Shown here: positions 31,171 to 31,869 of the stretch, piece after piece
How positions within the stretch are numbered: the first letter of the stretch is position 1
Layout: each line of letters begins with the position of its first letter
Assembly (NCBI GenBank): GCA_964344215.1
Contig: CAYFMP010000044.1
Location: 1 to 31,869, forward strand
Direction: 5' to 3'
DNA length: 31,869 bases
Origin: CAYFMP01 sp964344215
GTDB lineage: Bacteria; Pseudomonadota; Alphaproteobacteria; Rhodospirillales; Casp-alpha2
Program-made: the position numbers and the translations under genes
The notes under the pieces: model-generated
What the model saw: only the letters and a program-made list of their open reading frames with translations
Database searches by the model: none
Told to the model about the DNA's origin: nothing

Positions 31171-31833
31171 ATGAGACCATCCAATGTCCTTCTTCTGGTG
31201 CTGCTCCTTGTCGTTTGGCCGGGCTTGGCCGCGGCCGATTTCAAGACCGGCATGCAGGCCGTCCAGAAGCGCGACTGGAAGACGGCGTTTGCCGAACTTC
31301 GGCCGCTCGCCGACAAGGGCGACGCCGCCGCCCAGTATCAAGTCGGGCGAATGTATCACCGCGGCCTCGGTGTCCAGAAAAGCCTCGGCAAGGCGTTTCA
31401 GTACTACAAGAACTCGGCCGAGCAGGGCGACGCCGAGGCCCGCAACGCCATGGGCGACCTCTATCGCCGCGGCGACGGCGTCAAGCGCGACTACCGCAAG
31501 GCGGCTTTTTGGTACCAACAGGCGATCGACAAGAACGACTGGGCCAAGAACAGCCTCGGTTTCCTGTACCGTTACGGCCTCGGCGTAAAAAAGAGCAACG
31601 CCGACGCCGCCCGTCTCTACCGGCGCGCCGCCCGCAACGGCCATACCCAATCGATGTTCGATCTTGCCCGCCTCTACGAGAAGGGCCGGGGCGTCAAGAA
31701 GAACGAGAAGGAGGCGGTCAAGCTCTATCGCCAGGCGGCCGACAAGAACCACGCCCGCGCCATGTATCACCTCGGCGTCATGTACCACTACGGGCGCGGC
31801 GTCAAAAGGGACTATAATACCAGGCGACATTGA
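31171..31833 (+). CDS. Exported Sel1-repeat protein, cut off inside a repeat
   Basis: 220 aa from the ATG at 31171 (GGGAG 7 nt upstream). A signal peptide (MRPSNVLLLVLLLVVWPGLA, cleaved near AAA) precedes about six Sel1-like repeats with the pattern A-x-Y-x-LG-x-MY-x-x-G-x-GV-(K)-x-D. Such proteins are solenoid scaffolds for protein partners. The last repeat reads GVKRDYNTRRH and stops, whereas earlier repeats continue with (D)YRKAAFWYQQA, and base composition shifts at 31815. The 3' part of the gene seems to have been lost by a frameshift, deletion or insertion near 31815-31830. Confidence 0.8.
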   Translation: MRPSNVLLLVLLLVVWPGLAAADFKTGMQAVQKRDWKTAFAELRPLADKGDAAAQYQVGRMYHRGLGVQKSLGKAFQYYKNSAEQGDAEARNAMGDLYRRGDGVKRDYRKAAFWYQQAIDKNDWAKNSLGFLYRYGLGVKKSNADAARLYRRAARNGHTQSMFDLARLYEKGRGVKKNEKEAVKLYRQAADKNHARAMYHLGVMYHYGRGVKRDYNTRRH

Positions 31834-31869
31834 TGGTGACTCGAAACGGGATTCCCATATTTTGTATTT

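Overview
The window looks like the chromosome of a GC-rich alphaproteobacterium, possibly from the Rhodospirillales or a neighbouring order. Support for this is an Atm1-type ABC exporter, a CheY-like/Hpt pair, small single-domain PAS proteins, CTAGAGC...GCTCTAG palindromes of an alphaproteobacterial type, and a TPP-riboswitch-controlled thiC. The order is inference; no rRNA or other marker gene is present. I recognised no tRNA, rRNA or CRISPR array.

Layout. 0-1.2 kb: a cytoplasmic histidine kinase fused to a winged-helix domain. 1.4-5.4 kb: a DUF599-like membrane protein, mnmA, and a convergent Atm1-type ABC exporter. 5.5-7.7 kb: a CheY-like receiver followed by an Hpt protein, slyX, a small one-helix membrane protein, a 25-bp tandem array, and a YbaK-type tRNA-editing protein. 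7.7-9.8 kb: guaA followed by a PAS protein. 9.9-12.6 kb: a 27-bp tandem array, a flavocytochrome c sulfide dehydrogenase pair (fccA-fccB), and an orphan small-terminase-like gene whose C-terminus contains the same 27-bp repeat in frame. 12.6-14.8 kb: an AT-richer accessory island with a DUF3800 protein, an unknown protein and a small exported protein that is probably leaderless. 14.8-17.0 kb: a hicA-hicB toxin-antitoxin cassette beside the RNA ligase gene rtcB, with a second copy of the rtcB 3' tail on the far side of the cassette. 17.1-22.1 kb: thiC with its TPP riboswitch, a duplicated 50-bp gene tail, a Gly/Asp-rich exported protein, two tandem histidine phosphatases and a second PAS protein. 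22.1-25.8 kb: an FMN/FAD/4Fe-4S dienoyl-CoA-reductase-like enzyme divergent from a D-amino-acid-oxidase-like enzyme, then a membrane-anchored cytochrome c. 25.8-31.9 kb: an NTF2-like protein, a secreted protein, a thermonuclease-like protein, an IS481 remnant, a D-2-hydroxyacid dehydrogenase, a membrane protein, a cyclic-nucleotide-gated K+ channel, and a Sel1-repeat protein that breaks off inside a repeat.

Most genes are housekeeping or metabolic. The unusual content is structural. (1) Two unrelated minus-strand genes, rtcB and a histidine phosphatase, each have their 3' tail repeated downstream with a small cassette in between. (2) A 27-bp hairpin repeat with compensatory stem changes occurs in an intergenic array and also in frame inside a phage-like gene. 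(3) At least six genes carry a -10-like hexamer exactly 6 nt before the ATG and have no Shine-Dalgarno sequence, which suggests leaderless transcription. (4) Several palindromes contribute or enclose the stop codon of the preceding gene. The strongest candidate for something undescribed is the gene-tail duplication pattern, together with the toxin/RNA-repair/DUF3800 neighbourhood at 12.6-17 kb.
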